DNA of 64,000 nucleotides from positions 87,298 to 151,297 of the forward strand of contig MNCI01036694.1 in the NCBI GenBank assembly GCA_015680685.1, given 5' to 3'. The notes under the pieces were generated by a model that ran no database searches, was not told where the DNA came from, and saw only the letters and a program-made list of their open reading frames with translations. The stretch comes from Gnetum montanum. Taxonomy: Eukaryota; Streptophyta; Gnetopsida; Gnetales; Gnetaceae. How positions within the stretch are numbered: the stretch's first letter is position 1; every line of letters starts with the position of its first letter. A program made the position numbers and the translations under genes. Of this stretch, positions 1-11,749 are shown piece after piece.

Positions 1-600
1 CAGTGTGACCTCCAAAACTTGCAATTTTGGGCTGAAATTTGGAATTTTTGAAGGCTGGGACCCATAGTTATCAATAGTGGACCTTGAGGATAACTTACAC
101 CCTTAAAATCAAGTTATTTTGGCTCAGTTTTGGGGCTCTAAAAATTGGTGACGTTGATCCTTACCCTGTGTAGCCTCTGAAAAAGTAACCCCAGCGTCAC
201 CAAGCCAAAATGGCATATTTGAGGCCCAAATCTTGATTTTCTAGAGGCTAGGAGCTATTGGGGACCTTGGTGAAGGTCATGGGGGGTCCTTATGCTCAAT
301 TTCGGCCTATTTTGACTCAATTTCGGGGCTCCAAATGTTGGTGACGCTGATCCTTACGCTGTGCAGCGTAAGCACAATGTACTTAGCCAAAATTGCACTT
401 TTTAACCTTGAAACTAATGATTCTTGACACCAAAACTTGCCGTCGTGATTTGTGGGCCCTAGGGGAACCTTACTTGCTCCATGGTGGGTTGCTTGATGCA
501 ATTTTAGAGGCTCTAAAGTTGTCTAGAAGTGTTGCTGAAATTTTTGTGGTGTTTCAGAGATTGCTCACAACTTTGCTAACAATGATCTTCTTAAGATCAA
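1..600. repeat. tandem repeat, about 190-bp unit
   Basis: About three imperfect copies of a unit of roughly 190 bp run through this stretch. A core starting GGGGCT and continuing TTGGTGACG, then TGATCCTTAC, recurs at about 132 and 325 (193 bp apart). A second marker, a block with GGACCTTG or a similar string, recurs near 80 and 260. Bases 354-371 form an inverted repeat, TTACGCTG-TG-CAGCGTAA. The array lies directly 3' of the protease remnant on the minus strand, the position where elements D and E also carry spacer repeats. No coding potential seen. Confidence 0.6.
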
Positions 601-629
601 GTTGAAGCTATGTGTTTCTTCATCTAGTA

Positions 630-1010
630 GGAAGTTAGCAAATGTAAGGAATTGCTCATCAGCCACAAAATGTAGTAAGAGGAAGCCTCACACCACTACC
701 CTAAATCTATTAAAAGATCTCGACATCAAAGTAGAGGTCTCCTAGATGTTATCAACCATGTCTAATTGCTCAACAATACTTAATAGAATTACATTTTTTG
801 CGGCCCCATCATCCACATGGACAAGATGAATTTTATACTTGCCAATACATATGGTAATGATGAGAGGAGCACATAGCACTTTGCTATTTTAGATGTCAGT
901 TTTAACCTCACTATCATGAAAAGCAAGTGTTGTTTGATCCTTGTTTGCTTTAACTGGAGATCATACAATGAGAGAGTGAATAGACTTCTCACTAGCAAGC
1001 ATACTTTCAC
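630..1010 (-). pseudogene. Tat-like aspartic protease remnant
   Basis: Minus-strand reading gives a block around VHVDDGAAKNV (complement of about 795-820), matching VDDGAAMNV of element D. It is preceded by TLSLYDL, which both D and E have about 80 codons before the active site. Further along, VADEQF matches VAEDQF of element D. Retroviral-type aspartic proteases mature the gag-pol polyprotein; DDGA here stands where most family members have D-S/T-G. Several stops and at least one frame change break it. Residue matches are seen directly; the function is by family. Confidence 0.7.
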
Positions 1011-1639
1011 TCATGGGAATAGAAGTCAGCATGCTAACTAGTGCTTCTTTGTGAGCAAGGGAAGTCATAACTAGCCCATAGAGACTTAGTGATGTATTCT
1101 TTTGTTTCAAGAAGAGTTTAACTCAGTTCATCACTTTGAGAAAGCCCATTTCATTGGCATGAGATTTTTCAATTTTGGTAGCTTTAACTTCCTCCATCTT
1201 TCCTAGATTTTTCAACTTCTAATTTAACATGTGTTACTTGGACCCCTTATTCATATCTACTTTGAAGTTTTCTTTTGGCTATTTGGTTGATGCATGTTGG
1301 GTAGCAGACTTCATAGGTACGACTAATATTGGTGTAGGCTTTAGCAAGCTAACTTGCTTCCAAGTATTTTGTTCTTTCCTATTTTCTTTGGGCCTAGGAT
1401 TTGGTTTGGCAACAGAGCGCTTTCATCCCTTTTATGGTGGTGATTCCTTGCTATTTGATGGGAATAGTATTGATGTATTATCCATAATTGATGCATACTA
1501 GTTATTTATTATTGTGGGTTTACTTGTCAACGGTGGAGGAACTCAAATAACAAATGCTTCTTTGGGAGCTATTGGTAGTGATACTCTTATAATAAAAGGT
1601 GTTTTTGCACCTATTAATGTTGGAGTTCTATGATCAGAG

Positions 1640-2965
1640 AAGGGAACCTTAGCCATGAATGGCTTCCTAGGGGTTTAGGCTCATCGGGAATGTTGAAATT
1701 TACTATCATCTAAGAGTCGTTACTAGCATTAAGAGGATCTTGGCACATGCACATTGGTTGGTTCTGGGGCCTCACAGGATTAGATGCATTTAAGACTAAC
1801 TACCCACTATTGATCATTTTCTAAAGATCATCTTCTAGGACTAAACAAAAATCAATGTCATGACCAAGTAGTTGATGATAATAGAAAAACCTATTAAGTT
1901 GAAAGTATTTTGACAACTGAGGATTGACCTTTGTAGCTAGAGTTGGATCTCTAGTAATTTCATAGAGATGATCATGCCTCTTATGAGAATTCTCAAATAA
2001 TGTTTTATGTTGAATTTGGTTGTTCTTGAGAAACTATTCATGAAGTTTTGAAGGTTTCATTAGTAGCTTTATATACTTGGATCGATCCTTACGATCAAAG
2101 TTAGACTTTTATTGGTTTGAAGTATTTGAGTGGATGGTTGAGACAAGGTAGAAGATGTGTTATGTTGTGGTGTCTCTTGCCCCTTTACTTGCTTCATGTA
2201 TTTTTCTATAGTTGTCATGATTACTTGTGCTTCCTTAGTTTTGTTCCTATCCCTCTTTGTGTGTTGGTTTTTGTAGACCACATAAGCCACATCATTACTA
2301 GTCTTGGTAGCCTTCTTGATGTTTTTAATTTATGAAAAGGCTTGTCTTAGTAATTAAGGATCCAAATAATAGAGTTTTTATTTGATAAAACTGTCAATGG
2401 ATCCTTTGAAAATAGCTAATAAATGAGTCTTGAAGATGGTTTCAAGAATTTTGTTTAAAGTAGCATTCCATGATTGAATGAATATTTGTATTGGATCAAG
2501 GGGCCCTTGCCATGAGTTGGTTCAAGGTTACATATGACATTAAGTTATATTTAAAGTGATTAAAAAATTAAGTGATTAGATCATTAAGTAAGGAAATAGA
2601 ACCTCTTGGCAACATCCTATACCAGTCTAACACCTTTCTTTCTAAGGACATGGGGAAAATTTGCAACATAGTATGAGGCCAAGTTTGTAGTAGGAGGCAC
2701 TCAAAACTGAAAATGATGAGATGGGCATTGGGATTACTTTCATAATTTTATTTGGTGAAGTGAGGGTATGGATGCATGTAGGTAATATTATTCATGGTGT
2801 GCAGGGGTTAATGGGGTCATCTTGGTAAAAATCCATCACTTTTACAGCTTGGATAGTGTTGGCTTTAAACTTGTGTAGCTCACTGAATAGCCTTTGGATC
2901 ATCTAAAAGGCTTGGTCTAAGCTTTGTGGTGCTCCATTAGGCTACACTATTGGATGAATAACACA
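1640..2965 (-). pseudogene. Tat-like gag remnant
   Basis: Minus-strand reading contains VMDFYQDDPINPCTP (start near 2836), matching IMDFYQDDPINPAVP in element E. LDQAF and TIQAVK lie upstream as in E. Lower down come NFDRKDRSKY, a block resembling the Cys/His segment of D (YYHQLLGHD) and a block with QDPLNASN. These are the capsid-like and C-terminal parts of gag, the structural protein of the retrotransposon particle. Stops and indels interrupt it every few dozen codons. The similarity to D and E runs for more than 1.2 kb, so the assignment is firm although the gene is dead. Confidence 0.75.
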
Positions 2966-5878
2966 TGGTTGTATGATAAATAATAGTAGTAAGGGAACAA
3001 GTCATGTAGTTATCATTGAAGGAACATTTAATAATGAGAAAAATGTCTACAAGGGAGGTTGAGAGATATAGGAAATATTGAAAATAGAGGGATCATGGAA
3101 AACATATGAGACTTTAGGTCTTGATGAGGGATTGAAGGGTATCATAAAAGATAGTGGTAGAGAAGAAATTTTTGATGAAGGAAATACTAGATGAGATTGA
3201 AATATTATTATTGATTGTGAAACAAAAGGCATTGATGTGAATATAGGGACAAACTTGGAACTAGATTAGGTAGCCTGAGTTAGCAATGTACAGGAGGGAC
3301 CTGAGTGTTGATGACCATTTGGGACCAAACCACCAACATTGGGGTGCGTCACAAACTCATGACCTTGGGAAGTCATGGGATTGAAGGTGTTCTTCAATTA
3401 GGGTTTAGGTGCTTACTAGTCTCTAGAAACACCAGATACCTCTAAATAAATTTAGTAGTTATAAAACACACTTAATATGGATATGTGTTTTGATGTTGCA
3501 AATGTACTATAATGAGCTATCATAAAAGAAATTCAGCTAACTTTGTCAAATACTATGAGAGTAGTTGATGATTCCTATTTGGTTCAATCACTTAGTCAAT
3601 ACAGTCCCTATAGTACGATACTTGTAATAAATAAAATTTTGCAAAAATGTTTGATAACAATGCTATCAATATACTCCTAATTTCCCCTAGAGAGAAAAGA
3701 TCCACAAGAAAACCAGAAATAGAGCAAGATTCAATGGACTTAAAAAGAGAAAAGAAAAGAAAGCAGATTTGTGTGAAATATCAAATATTTAAGAAAGATA
3801 AATTAACATGAGGAAAAACTTTGTAATAAATCTATTTCTAATTCAATAACTATGAATTATCCAAACCTTCTAAGCTCAATAAGTAATTTCATAAAAGATA
3901 ATCTTCTTACACTACTAAAAATCGCTACATAAACGACAAAGCATGAGTCTCTATTTTGGCTAGTTAATAGTTGTCAAAGATTGTGTTTAACAAACCTTTC
4001 AAAAATTTGACAATTTCTAGATTGAAATACCAAGGCAATACACTTTAAAATAATGAAGCTATTTTAGTCACCTTAATATACCAAAGATTTTCCTAAATTC
4101 TCTATGTTCAAAATAGGTAATTTCATTAAGACATTACTATTAAATTGCTCTTGAGGCTTTTCAACAACACAAGCTTTTCTATGGCAAATCTTAATAGGAG
4201 TCTAATATTGCACAAGAACGATACAATCTAAACCATTAGCTAAGTAACTAAAACAAAATGGGAAGAAATGAACTCATAGGATTAAAACAAAGAAGTTGAA
4301 TTGATGTCTTTAGCAAGCCATGCTTTTTACAATTTCCAAGTTTCTTTTTCCAAATCTTCCTCCCTTAATTCTACCTTTGAAGACCCTTTTATAGTGACCT
4401 TAGGATAGTTACAATAATCATAAGAAGTTAAGTATATTACAATTATCTAGGGGTATTAACTCATAACCACCCTAGAGGTTATAATTTCCATAAGAAATTA
4501 AAAATTTGTGCTATGGTTGCCAAGTGTTTTCTTGACAATAAAGATAATAGAGATCATCATAGGAAGTTACAAAATAGAGAAATACATGCCAAAGTTGGCA
4601 AGTGTCCTATTGAGGAATTAAAATTAGATAAAAATGTTGTAACTACCATAGGAAGTTGCAGTCTCCATAGAAATAAAAGGATAAATAGCCAAATGTCTCC
4701 TTCATATAGGATGTTTTACAAACATCTCCTAAATATTCTCTTTCATAAAAATATCCCCTTTTGAAGTAAATAAAAGTAAAGGTGTCAAGGTAAAACCATG
4801 GGTTTTAGCAAATTAACAGAACCAATGCCATGTGATTAATTTTTCAAATGCTAACAATAAGGTAGGCATTTTTTTTCATTTTAATTTAACAACCCAAACT
4901 ATCAAAGTATTGTTAGGCATCCATCTATTAGCAAAAACCTGGAGATAAATAGTGGTGTGGATTATAAAATTTGCATCTATCAATGCCCTCAAAATACACC
5001 CAGATCTCCTCAACGGATGCCATGATGAAATCTAGTAGTAGGTTTTGTTGCAATCTCCACTCTACAACCAAACTGCAAACAATTACAGCCAACTGGCTAG
5101 TATGCTAGTGCACCTCTCTTTTCTTGGCATCTCCAAAGGTAAGAACCTGTCAATTTTCAAATGCTACCTCAACAAAATTTCTAAGGGTTTTGGTAGATTT
5201 CTAACATTTTTGCAAAGCCTTGTCCATAATTCTTCTAGTGAATATTTCAACAACAACAGAGAGAAAAAGTACATTTTACTAGGAGTCATATTCATTATGT
5301 TCTTTTATTTTTGTTGTTCCTGTAGTCACATGTTGCATGAATCATTTAGGATTTTTCTCTTTCTCTTTGAAAATCAAAATGATGGCATTTCCTCCTGTGA
5401 CTTCCATCCTCCAAAATATTTTAACGCTGAGGTCATTGTGGGAATCACTACCATCGACAATGATGAATTCTGGAATGTGTGTGATGCCCAACCTGCATTG
5501 GTTCACCATGTTTATTATCTACTTGAGTCATTTGATTTGATTCTTTCCTCAACTTGATCATAAAAATATAATCCAAAGGATTCAATGTTGTGAACTTGAT
5601 TCAAGTTTGCCATTGCTTTGGAGAAGATTCAACCAGCATCATTCTTTATAATTCCTGATTCTACCATTTTGATGATTCCACAGAGATGTATATATTTTCT
5701 TTTTTTTTTAATTTTTTTAAAATTTCAGTACAGTGAATAAACTCAAGGAAATTAACTCTTCCAAAGTATGGAAGTTTAATTAATGGCACGAGAATTAGAC
5801 TTTCAAAATTTTGTGAGAAATATGTTGAACCTTCATAAGTTTGTGATGTTTCTAGATTTTAATCAACTGTAGTATTTT
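2966..5878. other. AT-rich stretch without recognisable gene
   Basis: Probably includes the upstream leader of the Tat-like remnant near its left edge and then older intergenic or LTR-derived DNA. A plus-strand open frame of 170 codons at 5045-5557 has no motif I recognise and AT-rich composition like its surroundings, so I do not call it a gene. Around 4400-4700 there are loosely repeated phrases such as ATAGGAAGTTAC. I saw no tRNA-Asn or tRNA-Asp primer site and no LTR pair here. Confidence 0.5.
5874..5878. repeat. target-site duplication, left copy, element A
   Basis: ATTTT precedes the 5' LTR; ATTTC follows the 3' LTR at 15931-15935. Four of five bases match, as expected for an aged 5-bp duplication made by a Ty3/gypsy integrase. 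Confidence 0.6.
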
Positions 5879-6743
5879 TGATGAATCATGTTTTTCATAA
5901 GATCCTATATTGGAGTGGTTGTGATATCAGGTACATGATATTGGGTACGCGATATCACGGCCCAAGATGCGATATCAGGCATATGATATCACAAAGTACT
6001 CTCGAGCCTATAAATATAACCCCTGGGCACACGATTCAGTAGTAGGTTTTTAAGTCAAGTAGCGAAATTCTTATAGTTTGTTCATTTGAGAGTTAGAATA
6101 TTTCTCAAGTGCCCACAGAAATAGGTCTAAGTGTAATCAGATCTTTATTCAAGCATCAATGTATCTAACACACCACTATGTTGGCAATAAAGACGAGCTC
6201 TTTGATTCATCCTTGCAGCACTTGAGACTTTCTTTCTTATGCATTTATATATTGTGATTTCATGTAGTTTACATTTAATGTTATTCATTAAGCAATTAAT
6301 TTTGATTAATTAAGAAACTAATTAGAATACACAAGCACAACCCCTTCAAACATACATGTGACACTTGGTAGCTCAGAAATGGTTAGCATTTGACAACCCA
6401 ACAATGTTTACATGAAGTTTAGGATGTCTGGGAAGTGGGGATGATTGCTTGTGTTAGGTAGATTAGACAATAGTTTACTTAGCACTTAATTGCTCTTACT
6501 TTTACTCTTGTTTTAGGTAAGTAAATTGATAAAACATAAAATGATAAAAATCTTATGCCTTAGTTGCACTTAACCATGCACTTGCATTTCACAAGTGAGA
6601 CTAGGAAGACAACGAACAGACAACACAAACTCATAGTTTAGCTCTAGTGTACTTGGTAATTAAAGTATGTAGAATTCAACCAGATCACATGTGAATACCT
6701 ATGATTCATATGGTTGAGTGTAGGGGTACCTCGTTGCTCATCA
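5879..6743 (+). repeat. 5' LTR of element A
   Basis: 865 bp, TGATGA to TCATCA. Matches 15076-15930 over its whole length with scattered substitutions. The U3 part carries repeated GATATCA palindromes (5928-5992) just before a TATA box. From CAAGTGCCCACAG (about 6107) onward the sequence is also related to the R/U5 part of element B's LTR, while the U3 is not. Confidence 0.92.
6008..6016 (+). promoter_or_regulatory. TATA box in 5' LTR of element A
   Basis: CTATAAATA, 129 bp into the LTR, directly after the GATATCA palindromes. The 3' LTR keeps it as CTATAAATA at 15191-15199. Likely core promoter for the genomic transcript, with an AATAAA-type signal about 180 bp downstream (GGCAATAAAGACGAG). 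Confidence 0.65.
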
Positions 6744-6744
6744 T

Positions 6745-6762
6745 TGGTGTCGTTGTCAGGGA
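6745..6762 (+). other. primer-binding site (tRNA-Asp type), element A
   Basis: TGGTGTCGTTGTCAGGGA, one base after the LTR. It matches the complement of the plant tRNA-Asp 3' end at 14 of 18 positions. All four differences are C-to-T or G-to-A changes, as expected from decay of methylated cytosines. Confidence 0.75.
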
Positions 6763-6911
6763 CTTTAGTTCTACATGCACTATCTAAACTTAGTGAAACT
6801 TAGTAACCTCGTTGTTCAAACCCTAAGAGTCAAATCTTACAAAAAACAAAAATTATTATTACAACTAAATTAAACCTTAATCGCACACTACATATAAATT
6901 CATTAACATAA

Positions 6912-9390
6912 AATGTTTTCTTCTCTTAGGAGTTTATCTTTGCCCAAGGTAGACTAGGTGCCTCAACAATATCAGGTGGTATATGCTCATCCCGATGAGT
7001 ATGTACCAGACTTCACCTTCATCTTACATCAAGATGAGATGTCACAATGGCACGACATGGAAGGTAACATTGTGTTTCCATCAGATTGATCTGTTCTAGC
7101 TATGCTCTAGCTAATGCTTGCACAACATGAACTTTAACATCTTCATAGGGAGTACAAGATGTGAGATCCTGATTGAAGGGATTATCATCCCACTGAAGCA
7201 CAAAGATTAGGGGATCGTCAGCTAGAGCACCAACATGATCTTATAAAGGGCAAGGGTTTGAACACTTTTCCACCTTCGCTTGACCAATTGGATGGAGGAA
7301 AACACTTCTCTAGGGGCTTTTCTTTTGGTGATACTCCTCTCTTTGACTTTGGTCAAGGGGCCCTCAAGTAGAATGTGCAATCCACAATTCATAATCCAAG
7401 TTCTGGTCAGAACAGATCTAATGATAAAAATGGATCTGGAGGAGTAAGTCATGATAAGGGGACAAATGGATGTCATGATCATCAAATAAAGGATGATAGG
7501 CATCAACACAATGCAAGTTCTCCTTCCTCTTTTCCTTTATCATCATCTTCTTCTTCATTTGGCTCAAATCGTGGTCATAGAGGGCATCACCATGATGGAG
7601 GTGACTGATGGGACCAAAACAATAGAAGGGACTATCAGGATAGTCGTGATTGAAGGCATGGAAAATCCAGAGAGACCAACTACCATGAAATAAGGGTTAG
7701 TAGAGAACATCATAGGCACCATCACCATGGCCTTGATGAACCTCTCTACTTGCCACTCAAAGTATGTTAAACATTGCAAAGGCCATGAGGATTCCAACAA
7801 GGCACATAAAGGATAGTAGAATAAAGAGGTTGGACATGAACAACATCCCCCAGTTTGAGGAAGGATACAATGATGATCCACAAAATCATCTCCAAGCCTT
7901 TAATGATGAATGTGCCTTGTAGAATATTGAGAATGACTGGTAGAAGTTGAAATTATTTCCAAGGATACTCATTAAGGAAGCAAAAAATTGGAACCAGTCC
8001 TTGGAGCCAGAATCAATCTAATGATGGAGTATAATGTTATAATTGTTTAATGACAAATATCAAATGTACTCCTGAGTATCCAATCTGAGGAAGCAGATCC
8101 AAGGATGATAACAAGAAAACCATGAGCCCTTGGATGTCATTATTGGTTGAAACTACTCTCTATTGCATAAGTGTCCCAGCCATGGATACTCAGCTTGATC
8201 AACTTTGCCATATCATAGATGGGATGCGGTCTGAAATAAGGAAAAACCTTGGCATCTATGCTCAAGGGAGATTGACCAAGTTAAGAATCCATTGGACCCA
8301 AAAGTTAATTGAGCAGGTAGCTAGGGAGAAGGGAGAATTGAGAAAGAGAGAAAGTGTAGAGAAATATAATAAGGATTCTTCTATTTTCAAAAGGGGGGTT
8401 CAATTTTGTGATAGTGAGGATGAGTTAACCAAAGATGAGGTGGCTAATCAGAAAACCTTACCACTCCAAAAATTGTAGTCCAAAATTACGATTAGGGTTG
8501 ACCAATTATAAGACACCATGGATAATAAGTTTCAAGCTATATTAAAAATTGCTAAAGAGTCCAAGGAACAAAGTGGTGGGGGTGAGTGCTAGAGACATAA
8601 GGAAGTTGAATGTACCATATCCAAGGGTAAGGGTAAGATGGCTATGATAGAGATGGTTGTAGATAGTGAATTAGATGATGATGACAGGTGCAACATCTAC
8701 TAATATGAACATCCCAAGGGATATTATCCAGTTGTATCACACTTGTAGGAATCTGGGATGTATGCCTTACATCCATGACTCACACAAAGGTAAACACCCA
8801 AAAGATTACCTTATCCACAAGGTAACTCTTGATAGTTCCACCAACCATAGTAGTACTATTTAGGTGGAACTCCACTATAACCCTATGAATTGTACCAGCA
8901 ATGGCAACAACCACAATCATGGGCATTGGCACCTCCAAGATACTAGTACCCCTACTGGTAACCAGATCCCTATGGTTATTATCTTCAACAAACTTCATCT
9001 CCACGGAACTCCTTTGCTCATGTTGCCACTTACCAATTTCACCACTACCCTCATGAAGCGTACCAAGCACCATATCCAAGTAGGGATGCCACCTACTATC
9101 TTCATGCTCCTCCTATTCCTACACCTACTCCTCTGCCTCCTGCACAATTTCCACTTGCATAATCCATGCAAGGTGAATTATCTACCCAACCACAACAAAG
9201 AAATGCTATGAGGGTAGTTAATCTACAATTGGTTAACCAACCAAGTGGGTCAGAATCATGATCAAAGAAAAGATCCTTCTTCCAACCTCATAGTCCACCA
9301 AAGCCCTCAGACACATTAGTTGTTAGTAACTCTGCTCCTCCACCTTCTTCTACCTCACTTTTATTTGAGTCCCCTTCAAACTAAAATATT
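6912..9390 (+). pseudogene. gag of element A, broken
   Basis: Starts plausibly at the ATG of MFSSLRSLSLPKV and contains VYAHPDEYVPDFTFILHQDE, which corresponds to the start of element B's gag (VVYIHLDEYIPNFTFILHQ). The best preserved part, about 8160-8460, reads GIYAQGRLTKLR and KRESVEKYNKD and matches B closely. A His/Ser-rich low-complexity segment lies at about 7380-7610. The protein would form the particle and bind RNA. Numerous stops and frameshifts make it non-functional. The 3' part is proline- and histidine-rich in translation and poorly delimited. Confidence 0.7.
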
Positions 9391-9960
9391 TTTTGAATCC
9401 ATACTATAATGTTGACCCATGCTGTATCTAATTGAATTTGAGCTGGTAACCTACTTAGGAAGTTAGCTAATCCTAGGAGTCCCTTAATATATTTGTAAAT
9501 TGATGAGAATAAGCCTTGTAAAGCTTTTCTTAACTCTAGTCCCAATGTTAATCTAATCTCACACGAGATATACACTATGTGAAACCTCCCTCCCTTGAAG
9601 AATAGGAACATCACACTAGAGCTGGTAGACTAGTCCATCACTATTCCATTGGGACTGGTAGAAGACATCATGACCACCGTTTGTGGATGGTCATATCCTA
9701 CTAACTTCCTAGTAATCAAGGTGGAGAACTGCAAGGGGGACTTTCCAATTATTATGAAAAGGATGTGGTTAAGCACTATTGATGCCAAAATGGACATTAG
9801 AGATATTTTCTTAGAGATATCTAAAGAAAATGAATTTGGAAAGATCGAGAAGAAGAGGGTTCCATGTATTATGTACAACGATTTAGGTTGCCATTGTGTG
9901 CAAAAGTTATGGTCAGTAAAGAAAACATTTATCTTTGCATGCAAGTAGTGTGAACTAGAA
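9391..9960 (+). pseudogene. aspartic protease of element A, partial
   Basis: An open stretch at 9649-9948 reads LVEDIMTTVCGW, then FLVIKV, then GDFPIIMKRMWLSTIDA, the C-terminal half of a retropepsin-like protease. The corresponding part of B is LLEDIVTTICGW and FPIIMGRAWLSTVD. The usual sequence before the last motif is ILGRPW; here it is degraded. The N-terminal half with the catalytic Asp is upstream in broken frames, and I could not find an intact D-S-G. Confidence 0.65.
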
Positions 9961-11700
9961 GCTAAAATCCAAATATTTTTATATGTGGTAGCCACAAAAC
10001 AAGAAGGCACCCAGTGGCTGACAATTGATTCTAGTAGTAGTACATTATGCATGGAACCTACTAAGGGCCTACTGTATGAATATGTTGCAAGTATGGATAA
10101 ACTCAAGCAAGTTCATCACCAACTCTTTGAGGGAGTAAATGATGATATCAATTGGGGAGAGTTGGAGATTCCTAAAAATTTCAAACAAGAACCCCTTGAA
10201 TTAAAGAAATTACCAACCAGAATGGAGTATGTGTTCTTGAAAAATGAAAGGTTGGTCATTATTAGTGTTAAGATTGCTATAGGACAAAAGAAGATGTTGA
10301 TGAAGGTTGTGGAAAAATGGTCAATAGCCTTTACTTGGTCATATTTCGAGCTCACTCTAATAGATCCAAGAATACGCCAGCACCAAATATACATTGACCC
10401 TGTTGTTAAGCTGAAACAATAGCCCTAGAGGTGATTGAATTCCAAAGTAAAGTAGATTGTTAAAGATGAGATTGTGCAACTCCTCAAGGCAAAATTCATC
10501 TATCCTGTTGTAGATAGTGAGTGGGTTAGTCCAATCATGATCATGCCTAAGAAAGGAGGAAAATGATAGATATGCATCAACTTTTGACTACTTAATATGG
10601 TAACTTTCAAAGATTATTTTCCATTACCTTTTGTCGACCAAGTGCTGGATACCATTTCTAGGCACATCTGTTATAGCTTTCTAGATAGTTATAGTGGCTA
10701 TAACCAAATCTAGATCTCCCTAGAGGACCAGGTGAAGAAGACTTTGATAAGTCCTTGGGGACTTTTATTTATCATCAACTACCTTTCGATCTATATAATA
10801 TCCCAGCTACATTTCAATGATTAGTCCTTAGCATTTTCCAACAAAAAATTGGTAGCAAGGTAGAATTCTTCATAGATGAATTTTCTACCTATGGAGCTAC
10901 GTTTGAGCAAGCCCTAGACCATCTTGAGCAGGTGTTGAGGAGATGTGTTGAAAAAAACCTTTAGATCAATTGGGAAAAGAGCCATCTTATGGTCTAGGAA
11001 GGAATATTCTTGTGGCACTATATCTCAAAAGCAATAATTGAGGTGAATCCTAAAAAAATAAGGGTCATCTAAGGAATAACCCATCAACCGGAAATAGTTA
11101 AAGAAGTGTGGTCATTCCTTGGTCATGCTTGCTACTATTAGCACTTCATTGAGAACTTTTTCAAAATCACCAAGTCATTGGTTGAATTAACAAAGAAAGA
11201 CACACCATTTATCTAGACCCCTAAATGTGAAATAATGTTTCAACAACTAAAGAAAAAGCTTGTTGAAATCCCAATTTTACAAGCAATTGATTGGTCCAGG
11301 TTGTTTCAATGTGATGATTTATGCATCAAATTATGCTTTGGAGGTCGTGCTTACGTAGCTAGATGATTAAAACATCCATATTACATTCACTACATAAGTC
11401 AAAATATCACAGGTGCATAGGTGAACTACAACACTATGAAAAAAGAGTTGATGACGGTGATGTTTGCCTTAGAAAAGTTTAGGAACTATGTGCTTGGTTA
11501 TAAAGTGTTCATGCATATAGACCATAGTGCCATCCAATTTTTAATGAATAAACCAATGGTGATCCCTCATGCTATATGGTGGCTCATGATTTTACAAGAG
11601 TTTGATTTCACAATGGTAGATCAAAAGGATGTGGAAAATGTGGTCGTTGACCACTTATCATGGCTAAGATGGGATGACAAGGAGAAAGAAAGCCCCTTAT
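9961..11700 (+). pseudogene. reverse transcriptase and RNase H of element A, broken
   Basis: The N-terminal linker (9985-10422) has NWGELEIPKNFKQEPLELK, shared with B. RT follows with VDSEWVSPIMIMPKKGG, a degraded LDGYSGYNQ block (10680) and FFIDEFSTYG at 10865-10894. The active-site pair is Asp-Glu rather than Asp-Asp (codons 10875-10880), as in element B. RNase H is open at 11421-11750 with KELMTVMFALEKFRNYVLG and VDHLSWLRWD. RT copies the genomic RNA and RNase H degrades the RNA strand. At least a dozen stops and several frame changes are visible. Confidence 0.8.
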
Positions 11701-11749
11701 CTAATCAGTTTCTTGATGAATCTCTTCTTGCAAGGACTATTAATGCATA

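Larger units (their letters stand above)
620..2965 (-). mobile_element. Tat-like Ty3/gypsy remnant (gag-protease part)
   Basis: The minus strand preserves, in order, the central gag domain, the C-terminal gag region and the start of the protease of a Tat-like element. All three align by eye with elements D and E further right in this window. There are many stops and frame changes and no LTR could be recognised, so this is an old fragment. The RT end would lie beyond the left edge of the window. Strand and family are secure from the protein similarity; the outer limits are approximate. Confidence 0.75.

Noticed and set aside
5045-5557. 170-codon plus-strand open frame
   Set aside because: AT-rich composition like its surroundings, no domain, no signal of splicing or start context, no partner elsewhere in the window.
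6745-6762. tRNA-like sequence
   Set aside because: It is a primer-binding site at an LTR edge, not a tRNA gene; no cloverleaf around it.
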